Assembly (NCBI RefSeq): GCF_000091325.1
Contig: NC_014012.1
Location: 2,400,824-2,464,823, forward strand
DNA length: 64,000 bases
Direction of reading: 5' to 3'
From: Shewanella violacea DSS12
GTDB taxonomy: Bacteria > Pseudomonadota > Gammaproteobacteria > Enterobacterales > Shewanellaceae
Position 1 is the stretch's first letter, and every line of letters begins with the position of its first letter. A program made the position numbers and the translations under genes. Below the pieces are notes generated by a model, which was not told the origin of the DNA, searched no databases, and was given only the letters and a program-made list of their open reading frames with translations. Of this stretch, positions 1 through 9,269 are shown one piece after another.

Positions 1-67
1 GCCAAGAGTAAAATATCTGTCGGTCCAATCAGGGCTATCAAAATTTTTAATGATAAACAGATGACTT

Positions 68-826
68 ATGAATCTTGAGCAACATGCTATCCATAAGCTT
101 TACCAATATCGTAAGGCAATTTCTACCCGTCCTTATGGCGCCCGGGGTAAAAAACTGATCAGGTGTGAGCAGTGTTTACTAGCACAGCAGTATTGTACCT
201 GTCAGAGTCGCCGCCAACTGGTGTCTGATAATACCTTTTTACTCATCATGTATGATGATGAGGTGCTAAAGCCCAGTAATAGCGGCCGTCTCATTGCGGA
301 TCTTATTCCAGATACTCATGCTTATATCTGGTCTAGAACTCAGGCAAACCGAAAAATGCTGGCGTTAATCCAAGATCCTCGCTATCAGCCCTTCGTTATC
401 TTCCCCGGTGAATATGCCTATCCAGAGCAAACTGTGGTCAGTGAAGTTAAACCTACAGGTTTAGACAGCGCCAAGAAGCCACTGTTTATCATGCTCGATG
501 GTAGCTGGCGCGAAGCCATAAAAATGTTTCGCAAGAGTCCTTACCTACATGACTTGCCGCTGCTTTCATTTACCCCAGAAACCGTCGCCAAGTATGGATT
601 AAGGAAAGGCAGCCGGGAGTTCCAGCTTGGTACTGCAGAAGTGGCCGTATTGGCATTAGAGGCGTCGGGTGAGAAGGGCAATGCCGAGGCGCTGAGTATC
701 TGGTTTGAGCTGTTTATCGCCTCTTCAATGTTTAGCCGAAGTCGTCAAAGCAACAAGGATATTAGCTCCTTGAATCGACTATCCGAAGCGTTTAAGCAAC
801 AAGTCCGTGCGACTTCTGAAGTTTAA
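68..826 (+). CDS. tapT: tRNA-uridine aminocarboxypropyltransferase, DTW-domain protein
   Basis: The 252-residue product closely resembles E. coli TapT (YfiP), which uses S-adenosylmethionine to put an aminocarboxypropyl group on a uridine of tRNA (acp3U). Visible features are an N-terminal Cys cluster (RCEQCLLAQQYCTC, about residues 32-45), the stretch KPSNSGRLIADLIPDTHAY, and the DTW signature as MLDGSWREA, where the usual Thr is Ser. It is followed by KMFRKSPYLHDLP, as in the E. coli protein. Length fits the family (about 230-250). The ATG at 68 is used; no clear Shine-Dalgarno is visible. Bases 1-67 hold nothing recognisable. The family assignment is secure; the modified position is inferred from the E. 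coli enzyme. Confidence 0.9.
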   Translation: MNLEQHAIHKLYQYRKAISTRPYGARGKKLIRCEQCLLAQQYCTCQSRRQLVSDNTFLLIMYDDEVLKPSNSGRLIADLIPDTHAYIWSRTQANRKMLALIQDPRYQPFVIFPGEYAYPEQTVVSEVKPTGLDSAKKPLFIMLDGSWREAIKMFRKSPYLHDLPLLSFTPETVAKYGLRKGSREFQLGTAEVAVLALEASGEKGNAEALSIWFELFIASSMFSRSRQSNKDISSLNRLSEAFKQQVRATSEV

Positions 827-904
827 TTTTGTTATTCATGCCTGATCCTGACTCTGTTTGGTTCTTATCCAACTAGATTCAGGTAAAGAGCTTTATTTAA
901 GCCA

Positions 905-979
905 GTGCTTTAACAATTAGTGCCTTAAGAACCAGTGCCTTAAAAATTAGTGCTTTAAGAATTAGTAACTTAAGAATTA
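905..979. repeat. 15-bp tandem repeat, five units
   Basis: Five direct copies of a 15-bp unit, consensus GTGCYTTAAGAATTA, run head to tail from 905. They lie in the 480-bp space between tapT and the small ORF at 1321. Each unit contains TAA in one frame, so the tract is not coding. The rest of 827-1308 shows no gene or clear signal. Confidence 0.85.
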
Positions 980-1320
980 GTGTCTAGAGTGATATTAGTC
1001 AATATCAAGACAGAAAGTGAGTAAAGGCCAAACTCGATGATGAGGTCAGGTTTAGCATTAAGCCTGATTAACATAAAGTGGCTTCATTACTAGCTTTCAT
1101 AAAAGCGCTTTGATAAAGGGCATTGAATTATCACGGAATAGCAGTCACCTATGAAAAATAATATAAGTGATTGCCATACAAGTTTTGCCATCTGAGGGAG
1201 ATTTCCCTATATTGGAATAAGAAGTATGAACAATTAGTCGATTGAATAGCGGCTAATTAGGTCGAAACCTTGTATTGATTCATGTCTTCTTTCAGTTAAT
1301 AACCAGTAATGGAGCGCTTG

Positions 1321-1563
1321 ATGACAGATAAATGGAAATGTAAATTTGTACCATTGGTTATCTGCTTTTCACTCGTGGCTTTGCTCAACATCTCTGCTAT
1401 AAATTCTTTAGATACTAGCGCCAATCCTTCGCCTACATCAGTTGTAAGTAATTTGAGTCAATTAACCCTCAGCTACAATCGTTATCAAGCGGGTTTTGCC
1501 TGTCGTGAAAATGGTTGGGAGTTTTGCGAGGGCTGGTTCTACCGCCGAGCACGCGTAGCCTAA
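1321..1563 (+). CDS. small hypothetical membrane or exported protein
   Basis: An 80-residue ORF that I do not recognise. The ATG at 1321 is preferred over the in-frame ATG at 1309 because GGAG at 1311-1314 lies six bases before it. Residues about 10-29 are a hydrophobic segment (VPLVICFSLVALLNISA) after a Lys-rich start, so a signal peptide or a membrane anchor. The C-terminal half has two Cys (FACRENGWEFCEGW) and ends basic. It stands alone, just before the repeat cluster at 1641. It could be a real small exported protein or a chance ORF. Confidence 0.45.
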   Translation: MTDKWKCKFVPLVICFSLVALLNISAINSLDTSANPSPTSVVSNLSQLTLSYNRYQAGFACRENGWEFCEGWFYRRARVA

Positions 1564-1640
1564 AGTCAGATCCCTATACTAGCCTGTCTATTGAGGCCTA
1601 ATGCCTATTTTTGCTGTCATCTAACCACCACTGAATTTAT

Positions 1641-1880
1641 CGTCTTTTCGGACTCGTTCCGGGATCTAGCCTTTGGCTTTAGGTTCTAAACAGTGGATTC
1701 CGGCCAACAAGCGTGCCGGAAAGACACTTGGTATCTACTATTCTATCTTCTGACCTACAGGGACGTAGGAAATGTCGATCATGCATGGAGCAATTATCGA
1801 CCCGGGCTTGTTCTGGGATCCAGCTTTTACCTTGGCTGCTAAGAGTAGATTCCGGCTTAATAAGCATGCCGGAAAAACGT
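1641..1880 (-). repeat. dispersed repeat cluster (A + partial B + A)
   Basis: A family A unit (hairpin with TTCCGGGATC, spacer, hairpin GGATTCCGGCC...GCCGGAAAGAC) at 1641-1725 is followed by a partial family B unit at 1746-1803 ending CAATTATCGACCC. This runs directly into a second A unit to about 1880. The strand given means the reverse-complement form of the copies right of 33 kb. About 70 bp at 1734-1803 recur unchanged at 7467-7535. The remaining sequence to 2101 shows nothing recognisable. Confidence 0.85.
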
Positions 1881-2101
1881 AAGAGAAGAATACTGGAATG
1901 ACAGAAGGGAAGGACACCTGAAAGAGGGCAGGTTTCGCCTAGCTAACGCTAGGCCCTAGGTTTTAACTCGCAGCTCGAAACTCACAACCACTCTTGCTTC
2001 TTTCAACTCCCCTAGATCAAAGGTCGTTATCTCAGCGGCAGCCAGCGGAGCCTCCAGGTTAGTTTTTTTGTCCTCGTTTACTCGAAACTGCTCAGTCTGT
2101 C

Positions 2102-3061
2102 TTAGCTTTGATTAACCAGCATCTGCTTAATCGTCTGTTTTAACCAACGTAACTTGGGATTATGGGAATTGCGCTTATGCCACATCAAGGTAATGGGGAT
2201 CTCGATTTGTTTACTGGCTGCGGCACTTAAGGGTAAAGGCCTGGTGACTAGGTTGGGATGATATTGTTTAATGTAGTCTCGGCAGTATCCTGGTGCTGTA
2301 GTCAACATGGTCTGATTGGGCTGGGCTGTCATAAACAGGGACTGCTCAAAGGACGATAGCGACAGGGCTATATTACGGCTCTGTCTGGCTTCTGCTAAAA
2401 TCTCATCCAGTGCCCAGGTATCGCTTTTTTCCCAGAGTATGTTGATATGGCGATATTTTAAAAAAGTGTCCATATTCCAGCTTTCATCCAGCGCAGGATG
2501 ATCATCTCTGAGATACACCAAAGGCAAGTCGGTAAACAGCACCTCATAATCAATAAAGTAGGGCAGCAAATCAAGAGTTTCAGATGAACGGGGATGACTT
2601 TCGCGACCACATAAGCCGATATCAGCCTCACCATTGATAATCGCCGATAGCGAATCATACTCCCAGTTACGGATTTTTATGTTGGAATCTGGATATTGTT
2701 GATCGATCCGTTGGGGTAATTCGGCAAGCTTAAGCATATGCAGCGGCGACTCCATCATCAGCTGAAAGCTAACCCCCTTAGGGGTCTCGCTACTGCGCTT
2801 ACCAGCGATTTGACTCGCAATCTGAAACCATTCAGAAAGCTCACCTTCCATACTTAAAGCCAGCGGAGTGGCCTGTAACCCTTGTGGTGTTCGCACAAAC
2901 AAGGGGTCGTCGAACCAATCTCTGAGTTTAGTCAGAGATTTACTCACGGCCGATGGCGTCACCGAAAGCTTTTTAGCTGTTTTAGTCACGCTACGCTCGT
3001 TTAAGAGTAGCTGCATGGTAAACAGCAGGTTTAAATCAAGACGATGCAGGGACTTTGTCAT
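2102..3061 (-). CDS. yidZ: LysR-family transcriptional regulator YidZ
   Basis: The 319-residue product matches E. coli YidZ along its length: N-terminal winged HTH (residues about 8-65, with [20 protein letters not shown]), then a LysR substrate domain with [10 protein letters not shown], the stretch GRESHPRS and, near the end, [12 protein letters not shown]. In E. coli yidZ sits beside mdtL, and the same pair occurs here. Its start lies inside the 3' end of the upstream transporter gene (26-bp overlap), so the two are co-transcribed and probably translationally coupled. The inducer is unknown; control of mdtL is likely by linkage but not shown by sequence. Confidence 0.9.
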   Translation of the reverse strand: MTKSLHRLDLNLLFTMQLLLNERSVTKTAKKLSVTPSAVSKSLTKLRDWFDDPLFVRTPQGLQATPLALSMEGELSEWFQIASQIAGKRSSETPKGVSFQLMMESPLHMLKLAELPQRIDQQYPDSNIKIRNWEYDSLSAIINGEADIGLCGRESHPRSSETLDLLPYFIDYEVLFTDLPLVYLRDDHPALDESWNMDTFLKYRHINILWEKSDTWALDEILAEARQSRNIALSLSSFEQSLFMTAQPNQTMLTTAPGYCRDYIKQYHPNLVTRPLPLSAAASKQIEIPITLMWHKRNSHNPKLRWLKQTIKQMLVNQS

Positions 3062-4337
3062 TACTGTTTAGCTCCGAAACCTTGTGAGTTAACTTATCAC
3101 TTGATGCTGTGTCACTGGGGACAACATGCAGGAGTATGATGCTAGTTAGGCCAGTTGTCAGCAACAAGAATATCAACATATTCAGTGTACTAATTCCTAG
3201 CCAACCCATTGCAGTGATGTAGGCAGCTGAACAAGCAATCTGGAAAATGCCCAGCACTGAACTCGCCATACCCGCTCTGCGGCTAAAAGGTGATAATGCC
3301 TGGCTCATTGCCGTGCCAAATCCAAGGGAGAATCCGGCGCAAATTAAACTTATTCCCAGTAAGTTTACTCTGCTATCTAATTCAAATTGATATCCAGCCA
3401 TGAATACTACTGCTGAGCATATATACAAGCCTTGAGAGGCTAACATTATCCTTTGTTGGCCGAAATGTGTGAGTAACTTAGGCGCTAAAAATGAGCTAGT
3501 CATACTAATTACAGCTAATCCTGCCATGGCCGCTGAATACTTACCGGTTGAATAGCCCATCTGTTCCATCAATAGCATAGGAGAGGTGTTCACATAGGTC
3601 AGAATTGCGGTGACAGCTAAGGACGTCATAATCAAACGACTGATAAAGAGTCGAGATCCTAGTGGTTCATCGCAGATTTTTTTGGTTGCTTCATTGGCTA
3701 GATTAGCCTTATGGTCATGAGCTTGGTTAACGCGGTGGCAAGACTGTGTACTTGTATTCATATTCCTATGAGTCGTCTCAATATGGCTAGGCTTAGTTTC
3801 TTTTAATATCAACAAACAAAGCTGAAAGATCAGCGTTGCCATAATTGCCATAGAGATAAACAGACTAGGCCACTCGAACCCCATTAAAATAAGATGACCT
3901 ATCACTGGGGCCAAAACGGGCACAATACAGGTAATGCCATTGATCATAGTCAGTATCTTGGCCCGCTTATCGTCATCTAAGGTGTCACGCAAAATAGCGA
4001 AGGTCACTACATAACAAAAGCCCGCACCAATACCTTGTCCGAATCGAGCAAACAAAAAATAATCGACAGTCACTGAGCTTGCTGCATACCAAGAGGCGAT
4101 AGCAAATGTTGCAGCGCCCATTAAAGCTATTGGTTTACGTCCGATACGATCGGCTAACCAGCCGGCTAGCAGCATGGTAGAGGCCATACCCGCGAGATAA
4201 ATAGAGAAGGCCAGATGCAAATCAGCTTGTGAAGCATTTAAGTCTCGGGCTATATCAGGCAGGCCCACTAAATACAGGTCTATGCCTAAGGGATACACAA
4301 GCACTAAAGCGAAACTACACAAAAGGTATCTAAACAT
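3036..4337 (-). CDS. mdtL: MFS multidrug efflux transporter MdtL
   Basis: A 433-residue 12-TM major facilitator protein of the Bcr/CflA drug:proton antiporter branch, very similar to E. coli Mdt[22 protein letters not shown] at the start, the loop motif [11 protein letters not shown] (about residues 59-69), [15 protein letters not shown], and [21 protein letters not shown]. It should export toxic compounds across the inner membrane. The central cytoplasmic loop (about residues 195-230) is longer and richer in His and Asn than in the E. coli protein. First gene of an mdtL-yidZ operon; the overlap with yidZ is 26 bp. The substrate cannot be read from sequence. Confidence 0.9.
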   Translation of the reverse strand: MFRYLLCSFALVLVYPLGIDLYLVGLPDIARDLNASQADLHLAFSIYLAGMASTMLLAGWLADRIGRKPIALMGAATFAIASWYAASSVTVDYFLFARFGQGIGAGFCYVVTFAILRDTLDDDKRAKILTMINGITCIVPVLAPVIGHLILMGFEWPSLFISMAIMATLIFQLCLLILKETKPSHIETTHRNMNTSTQSCHRVNQAHDHKANLANEATKKICDEPLGSRLFISRLIMTSLAVTAILTYVNTSPMLLMEQMGYSTGKYSAAMAGLAVISMTSSFLAPKLLTHFGQQRIMLASQGLYICSAVVFMAGYQFELDSRVNLLGISLICAGFSLGFGTAMSQALSPFSRRAGMASSVLGIFQIACSAAYITAMGWLGISTLNMLIFLLLTTGLTSIILLHVVPSDTASSDKLTHKVSELNSNDKVPASS

Positions 4338-4470
4338 TATTGGTTAAGGTCTTTATCGATAAACTTGAATGGCACAGAGACTAATGAGATATGACATAAA
4401 TCGCGAGTTGCCATCACGACAACAGGTATTTCCTAAATGGAAACAGGTTTTTTATCTTGGTTCATAAGAA

Positions 4471-4856
4471 TGGATTCCGGCCTAAAGGCATGCCGGAAAG
4501 GCGATAGGTAAGCATATCTGAATTATCTACTACTCTGTCATCCCGGGCTTGTTCCGGGATCCAGCTTTTGGCTTTAGCTTCTAAATAGTGGATTCCGGCC
4601 AACAAGCGTGCCGGAAAGACACTTGGTAAGCATATCGGAATTACCTACTACTATGTCATCCCGGGCTTGTTCCGGGATCCAGCTTTTGTCTTTAGCTTCT
4701 AAACAGTGGATTCCGGCCTAAAAGCATGCCGGAAAGACACTTGGTAAGCATATCTGAATTATCTACTACTCTGTCATCCCGGGCTTGTTCCGGGATCCAG
4801 CTTTTGTCTTTAGCTTCTAAACAGTGGATTCCGGCCTAAAAGCATGCCGGAAAGAC
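4471..4856 (-). repeat. tandem array of 118-bp repeat units
   Basis: A composite of family A hairpins is repeated in tandem with an exact 118-bp period: units begin TGGATTCCGG at 4471, 4589, 4707 and 4825, the last being partial. Each unit carries GCCGGAAAGAC, a linker with GGTAAGCATATC, then GTCATCCCGGGCTTGTTCCG and a short A/T-rich tail. Unit-to-unit differences are few, so amplification is recent. The array lies between the 5' end of mdtL and the 3' end of hmgA. Bases 4338-4470 and 4857-4980 show no gene. Confidence 0.92.
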
Positions 4857-4980
4857 GATAGGGGAAGCTCGTCCTCTCAGCTTATTCCTCACAACTCGCA
4901 GCTTCTCTGCTTTCCTAGGCGAAGCCTTTTTCTCAGCTTCTATCTCGCGACTCGGAACTCGTTACCCGAACCTTCTCTGC

Positions 4981-6285
4981 TTACCCTGTAAACTTCTTCT
5001 TTATTGCTTTCCAGCATTTTGAATAATTCGGCTGGCGGGTCTTACCCTCTAAGGCAAACTTAGTCGGCTGTATGATGTAACGTGACTCGAACATAAACGC
5101 CATGGTGTTTTCATAGCGCTGGGGAGCAAGCTCGGCGTTGGATGCTTTCTCGAATACTTCGGCTTCAGGGCCATGGGGTGACATGCAGTTGTGCAGGCTG
5201 GCACCACCTGGCACAAATCCGTGCTCTTTGGCATCGTACACGCCTTCAATCAAGCCCATAAACTCACTCATCATGTTTCTATGATAATAAGGGGGTCTGA
5301 AGGTGTTCTCGGCCACCATCCAACGTGGCGGGAATACCACAAAGTCGACATTGGCCACACCTGGCGTACCAGAAGGGGAAGTCAGCACGGTAAATATTGA
5401 AGGATCGGGATGATCGAAGCTCACAGTGTTAATCACATTGAAGCGTGATAGGTCGTATTTGTAAGGCGCACTATTACCCGTCCAGGCAACCACATCAAAT
5501 GGCGAGTGGCCGATGTCACAGCGGAACAGGTTACCGCCAAATTTAGTGATTAATTCGAAATCACCTTGTTTATCTTCGAAACAAGCAATGGGATACTCAA
5601 AGTCACGATCGTTGGCGAAACCGTTAGCGCCAACTGGGCCGCGCTCGGCAAGAACATAAGGCTGGCCATAGTTTTCACAGATATAACCGCGAGCCGTGTC
5701 GGTGAGTAACTCGACAGAGAACTTAATACCACGAGGAATAACCGCTATCTCACCGGCTTTAATGGCAAGCTTGCCACATTCAGTATGCAAGATGATTTCA
5801 CCCAGCTCAGGCACAAACAAGAGCTCACCGTCGGCATTACAAAAATAACGACCTTCCATCGAGCTATTGACCGCATAGATATGAATACCAATACCAGCCT
5901 GACCGTTAACACTGCCATTTGCCGCCATAGTGACTAGGCCATCGATAAAATCCGTTTTTGAGCCGGACTCAGATTTAGGTAATGGAACGGGATCCCAACG
6001 TAGCATAGTCGGTGGGGTGATAACTTCGGTGATGGGCGCACTGCGAACCAAGGCATTGTCTATGGCTTCATATTCACCTTGAACCACTGAAGGGCGAATA
6101 CGGTAAAACCAGTTACGACGGTTATCACAGCGAGGGGCTGTAAAAGCGGTGACATTAAACTGCTCGGCATACAAGTCATACTTGACCTTCTGCGGGCTAA
6201 ACTGACCGATAGGCAGGGCGCCTGGCAGGGCTTCTGTCTCAAACTCATTACCAAAACCTGTCATGTACTCTAGTTCAATAGTCAT
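4981..6285 (-). CDS. hmgA: homogentisate 1,2-dioxygenase
   Basis: The 434-residue product opens the aromatic ring of homogentisate to maleylacetoacetate in tyrosine and phenylalanine catabolism, using non-haem Fe(II) in the cytoplasm. Family hallmarks are the N-terminal YMTGFGNEFETEALPGALP, PRCDNRRNWFYRIRPSV, the cupin segment with PFDVVAWTGN, and the C-terminal Fe-site region FVPGGASLHNCMSPHGPE (about residues 356-373). Length is standard. The start follows GAGGACAAG about eight bases upstream. The usual partners (maleylacetoacetate isomerase, fumarylacetoacetase) are not adjacent. A MarR gene is divergent across a 495-bp gap with two similar palindromic sites, which suggests local control. 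Confidence 0.96.
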   Translation of the reverse strand: MTIELEYMTGFGNEFETEALPGALPIGQFSPQKVKYDLYAEQFNVTAFTAPRCDNRRNWFYRIRPSVVQGEYEAIDNALVRSAPITEVITPPTMLRWDPVPLPKSESGSKTDFIDGLVTMAANGSVNGQAGIGIHIYAVNSSMEGRYFCNADGELLFVPELGEIILHTECGKLAIKAGEIAVIPRGIKFSVELLTDTARGYICENYGQPYVLAERGPVGANGFANDRDFEYPIACFEDKQGDFELITKFGGNLFRCDIGHSPFDVVAWTGNSAPYKYDLSRFNVINTVSFDHPDPSIFTVLTSPSGTPGVANVDFVVFPPRWMVAENTFRPPYYHRNMMSEFMGLIEGVYDAKEHGFVPGGASLHNCMSPHGPEAEVFEKASNAELAPQRYENTMAFMFESRYIIQPTKFALEGKTRQPNYSKCWKAIKKKFTG

Positions 6286-6439
6286 GCTTACTTGTCCTCA
6301 ATGGTATCCAGAATGATATTCAAATGTTCTGATTCTTCTGTTGTTATTTATCTCTGTTACCAGCAAACTACTCTCAAGTGAGACTAGTTTCAATCCTCTC
6401 GCGATAGATGGTCACTAAATTATCGTCAACTTAGACTGA

Positions 6440-6621
6440 GTTTTGTAAATAAAACGCTACAGATGGATAAAGCCGATTACGTTCTTGTAGACTATAAACC
6501 TGTAATCTCGGTGTGCTAAGCATATAGACTGCTTGGGCCTGCTGGCACATGCTCATAAGCTTAATCAGAAACAGTAAACGTAAAGACACCAAGTGGCATT
6601 AAACTGATTTTGTAAATACTC
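6440..6621. promoter_or_regulatory. candidate operator pair between hmgA and the marR gene
   Basis: GTTTTGTAAATAAAAC at 6440-6455 is an almost perfect palindrome, and a related sequence GATTTTGTAAATACTC lies at 6606-6621. Both share the 11-mer TTTTGTAAATA. They sit in the divergent intergenic space, a natural place for MarR-type operators. From about 6660 to 6780 the DNA is a degenerate repeat rich in ACTAAACA and GAACTAAAC, for which I see no function. Binding is inference only. Confidence 0.4.
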
Positions 6622-6781
6622 GTCTCACATGAGAATGAATCAGACCTGGTATGCTTAGAGCAAAACTAAACAAAGAGCTAAACCAAATTTTCAACATGAG
6701 CCAAACATGAACCAAATAAAGCACTAAACATGAACTAAACAAAGCACTAAATAAACAGCCAAACACAGAAAGAGAAAGCTA

Positions 6782-7342
6782 ATGCCTGAATCATATGAAT
6801 CCAGTCTCGTGTTAAAAAACTTCCTTCCCTATAGGTTAGTGAATCTGGCTCAAAACGTGAGTGAAAAGTTTTCCGAGGTCTATCAGAGTGAATTTAATCT
6901 CACCACCCCAGAGTGGAGGATACTGGTTCACCTCGCCGAGCATGATGATAGTGATTTAGTAGGAAATGGCCAAAGCGATGCAAATGACGACAGAGATGAC
7001 AGAGGTGACAGAGGTGATAGAGATGAGAAAGAAGAGAGAGATACAAGCACGGATTCAGCAGGCATAAGCGCTAAAGAGCTCACCGTACTGGCATCGATGG
7101 ACAAGTCTAGCGTCTCACGCGCGGTCAAACTCATGTTAGACAAAGGCTACCTGATAAAACAGCTCGATGAAAACGACAAACGCGCCTCAGTGTTGGCATT
7201 AACACAGCAAGGCAAGTACCTGTATCAAACCATAGCCCCCAAAGCCCTAGCCTGGGAAGTGGATTTGTTAGATACACTCAGTGCATCCGAATACCGCGAC
7301 TTGATGCGTATCCTAGATAAACTCGATAATAGCTTGGCTTGA
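6782..7342 (+). CDS. MarR-family regulator with an acidic low-complexity insertion
   Basis: A 186-residue MarR-type winged-helix regulator. The first helices (PYRLVNLAQNVSEKFSEVYQ) lead to TTPEWRILVHLAEH at residues about 41-54. The HTH resumes at ISAKELTVLASMDKSSVSRAV (about 95-115), followed by the wing and GKYLYQTIAPKA dimer helix. Between them, residues about 55-93 are a hydrophilic run of Asp, Arg, Gly and Glu (DDRDDRGDRGDRDEKEERD) absent from ordinary MarR proteins of about 145 residues. It is encoded by near-repeats of GACAGAGGT, so it probably arose by slippage. It is divergent from hmgA and is a plausible regulator of it; the ligand is unknown. Confidence 0.85.
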   Translation: MPESYESSLVLKNFLPYRLVNLAQNVSEKFSEVYQSEFNLTTPEWRILVHLAEHDDSDLVGNGQSDANDDRDDRGDRGDRDEKEERDTSTDSAGISAKELTVLASMDKSSVSRAVKLMLDKGYLIKQLDENDKRASVLALTQQGKYLYQTIAPKALAWEVDLLDTLSASEYRDLMRILDKLDNSLA

Positions 7343-7402
7343 GTATAAAGCTCTCTATCACTCTGCTTATCCAAAGTTTAGAGCTCACTTAAAGCACGAA
7401 CA

Positions 7403-7686
7403 CTGGATTCCGGCCAAAAGAATACCGGAAAGACGAAATAGGTAAGCATTACGGATTTATCTACTATTCTATCTTCTGACCTACAGGGACGTAGGAAATG
7501 TCGATCATGCATGGAGCAATTATCGACCCGGACTTGCTTGTTCCGGGGTCCAGTGCTCACTCCGTCTTCCCGGGCTTGTTCCGGGATCTAGTGCTCACTC
7601 CGTCATCCCGGACTCGTTCCGGGATCTAGCCTTTGTCTTTAGACTCTAAGCAGTGGGTTCCGGCCATCAAGCATGCCGGAAAGACA
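7403..7686 (-). repeat. dispersed repeat cluster (A, partial B, three A half-units)
   Basis: A GCCGGAAAGAC hairpin at 7403-7436 is followed by a partial B unit to 7531 ending CAATTATCGACCC. Then come three successive half-units of the CCCGGACTTGTTCCGGG type (7527-7554, 7562-7590, 7602-7630) and a closing GCCGGAAAGAC hairpin to 7686. Same orientation as other left-hand copies. The bases to 7800 show no gene. Confidence 0.85.
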
Positions 7687-7803
7687 GAATGTAAACATAC
7701 CGGAACACAGTAGGTCAGCTTAGTCCTTTTAAGGCTTCGTTTATTACTTGATATCCGCAACTCGCAACCTGTTTGCACTTGTCCAAGGCTTTTATATTAC
7801 TCT

Positions 7804-7971
7804 CGTCTTCCCGGACTTGTTCCGGGATCCAGCTGTTGTTTTTAGGTTCTAATAAATGGATTCCGGCCAACGAGCATACCGGAAAGACGAGGTAGAAGAA
7901 CACTGGACCAGTCGCTTTGCTGTCTTCCCGGACTTGTTCCGGGATCCAGATTTTGATGTTGGTTCTAAAGA
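7804..7971 (-). repeat. two family A units abutting the GIY-YIG gene
   Basis: A full A unit (7804-7891) and a half unit (7921-7971) in the left-hand orientation. The last one runs to within a few bases of the stop codon of the GIY-YIG gene at 7975. Confidence 0.85.
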
Positions 7972-7974
7972 GGC

Positions 7975-8262
7975 TCAGCTCTTAATCTCATCCCATAAGT
8001 CATGCCATTCCGGATTCTGGTTTTCGATAAGATTGATTTTCCATTGCCTACGCCACTTTTTAAGTTTCTTCTCAAGGGATATTGCTGAATACATACAGTC
8101 AGTAAGCTCATAATAAACTAGCTGGGTAACATGGTATCTATCAGTAAATCCAGTGACTAGGTGCTCTCTATGTTCCCAGATACGCTTAATCAGGTCACTG
8201 GTGACACCCACATATAAGGTCCCATTCTTCTTACTGGCTAATATGTACACACAAGGCTGCAT
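7975..8262 (-). CDS. GIY-YIG endonuclease-family protein (UPF0213/YhbQ-like)
   Basis: A 95-residue single-domain GIY-YIG protein. Family signs are VYILASKKNGTLYVGVT (residues 5-21; the GIY and YIG positions are VYI and YVG), the Arg in KRIWEHR, and the catalytic-site Glu in SLEKKLKKWRR. It ends in the common NPEWHDLW motif. Such proteins are presumed metal-dependent DNA nucleases; the role of most is unknown. The gene is embedded in repeats: a family A half-unit ends about four bases past its stop codon and another starts about 80 bases upstream of its ATG. That context fits a nuclease that travels with, or acts on, the repeats, but this is inference. Confidence 0.85.
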   Translation of the reverse strand: MQPCVYILASKKNGTLYVGVTSDLIKRIWEHREHLVTGFTDRYHVTQLVYYELTDCMYSAISLEKKLKKWRRQWKINLIENQNPEWHDLWDEIKS

Positions 8263-8340
8263 GCTCTTCGTCCATGAAGTTAATAGAATCTAATTTTAGA
8301 CTAGCTCCGTCATACGGAGCAGAGATAAAGCAGACAAGAA

Positions 8341-8546
8341 TGGATTCCGGCCAACAGGCATGCCGGAAAGACGAAATAGGTAAGCATACCGGAAAGATGA
8401 AATAGATTAAGCATACCGAGAAGGCGGTAAGTGGTGCTGTTACTCTTCTTTTTTGTTGTCATCCCAGACTTGTTCCGGGATCCAGTTTTTATCTTTAGGT
8501 ACTAAACAATGGATTCCGGCCAACAAGAGTGCCGGAAAGACGAGAT
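8341..8546 (-). repeat. family A repeat cluster upstream of the GIY-YIG gene
   Basis: A GCCGGAAAGACG hairpin at 8341-8372, two decayed fragments with GTAAGCATACCG (8374-8430), and a complete A unit at about 8458-8542 starting GTCATCCCAGACTTG. Same orientation as other left-hand copies. Confidence 0.83.
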
Positions 8547-8570
8547 TGAAGAGCACTGGACTCGTCGCTT

Positions 8571-8832
8571 TGCCGTCATGACCTCCATGGGTCAAGGCGG
8601 AAATGTCGATTTGTGGCGACTATAGGGATATAGAAGGTACGAGTCTATGAATGGACAAAGGTAGAATAATGCAGGAGCAATTATGGAGCCGACTCTACAC
8701 CTTCGTAATCTGACCGCCATGGGTCTGTGATATTCCATATATCACTCAGACATTTCCCATATCCCTATGGGTCAACGCGGGAATGTCGATCATGCATGGA
8801 GCAATTATCGACCCGGACTTGCTCGTTACGGG
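8571..8832 (-). repeat. family B repeats, long variant and standard variant
   Basis: The first part (about 8575-8692) is a long B variant carrying the extra stretch TATAGAAGGTACGAGTC, matched in inverse orientation by 59213-59320. The second part (about 8700-8812) is a standard B unit with GACCGCCATGGGTC, ATATCACTCAGACATT and a CAATTATCGACCC end. It joins straight into a damaged A half-unit. The next 437 bp to 9269 hold no gene or signal that I can recognise. Confidence 0.8.
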
Positions 8833-9269
8833 ATCCATCTCTTGTCTAGCACCCATAGCGCTTCCAGCATGTGAATTAAACGAGTAACCTCTAGCTTGTC
8901 TTGTTGGATTTAACCTTCTAATTGGACACTAGATGGAAACTCATTTAAGCCGTTATTTTACTTCTAACTGAATATTTGAGTATTGCTTGGCGTGTAAGTG
9001 GCTGGCTTGATTCGATTCGAGGTTTAATTTAACTCGCTGCAAGCTGCAATTTGTAAACGGCAGTGGTCATCATCTTTAGACCAGACTGTACGGCTTGGTA
9101 TTTGTTGCTGATCATTGATGCTAATGATTGTTTATGGTCGTTTATTATCATTTATTATAGACAGTCGCTAAAAACCGGCCTTCGCCACACTAGCAGCATA
9201 AACTTCGGCCACGACCAAATTTAGATTATCAGAATTAATTCTTACATAGGAATAGTACAGGAATGGTAA

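Noticed and set aside
1713..1901. Opposed 62-codon ORFs in the first repeat cluster
   Set aside because: They are open by virtue of palindromic repeat sequence; parallel frames appear at other repeat copies.
4471..4856. Possible CRISPR array (regular repeats)
   Set aside because: The 118-bp period has no unique spacers; the complete units are nearly identical and no cas genes are present.
7856..8113. An 85-codon + strand ORF
   Set aside because: It is made of repeat sequence and the antisense of the GIY-YIG gene.
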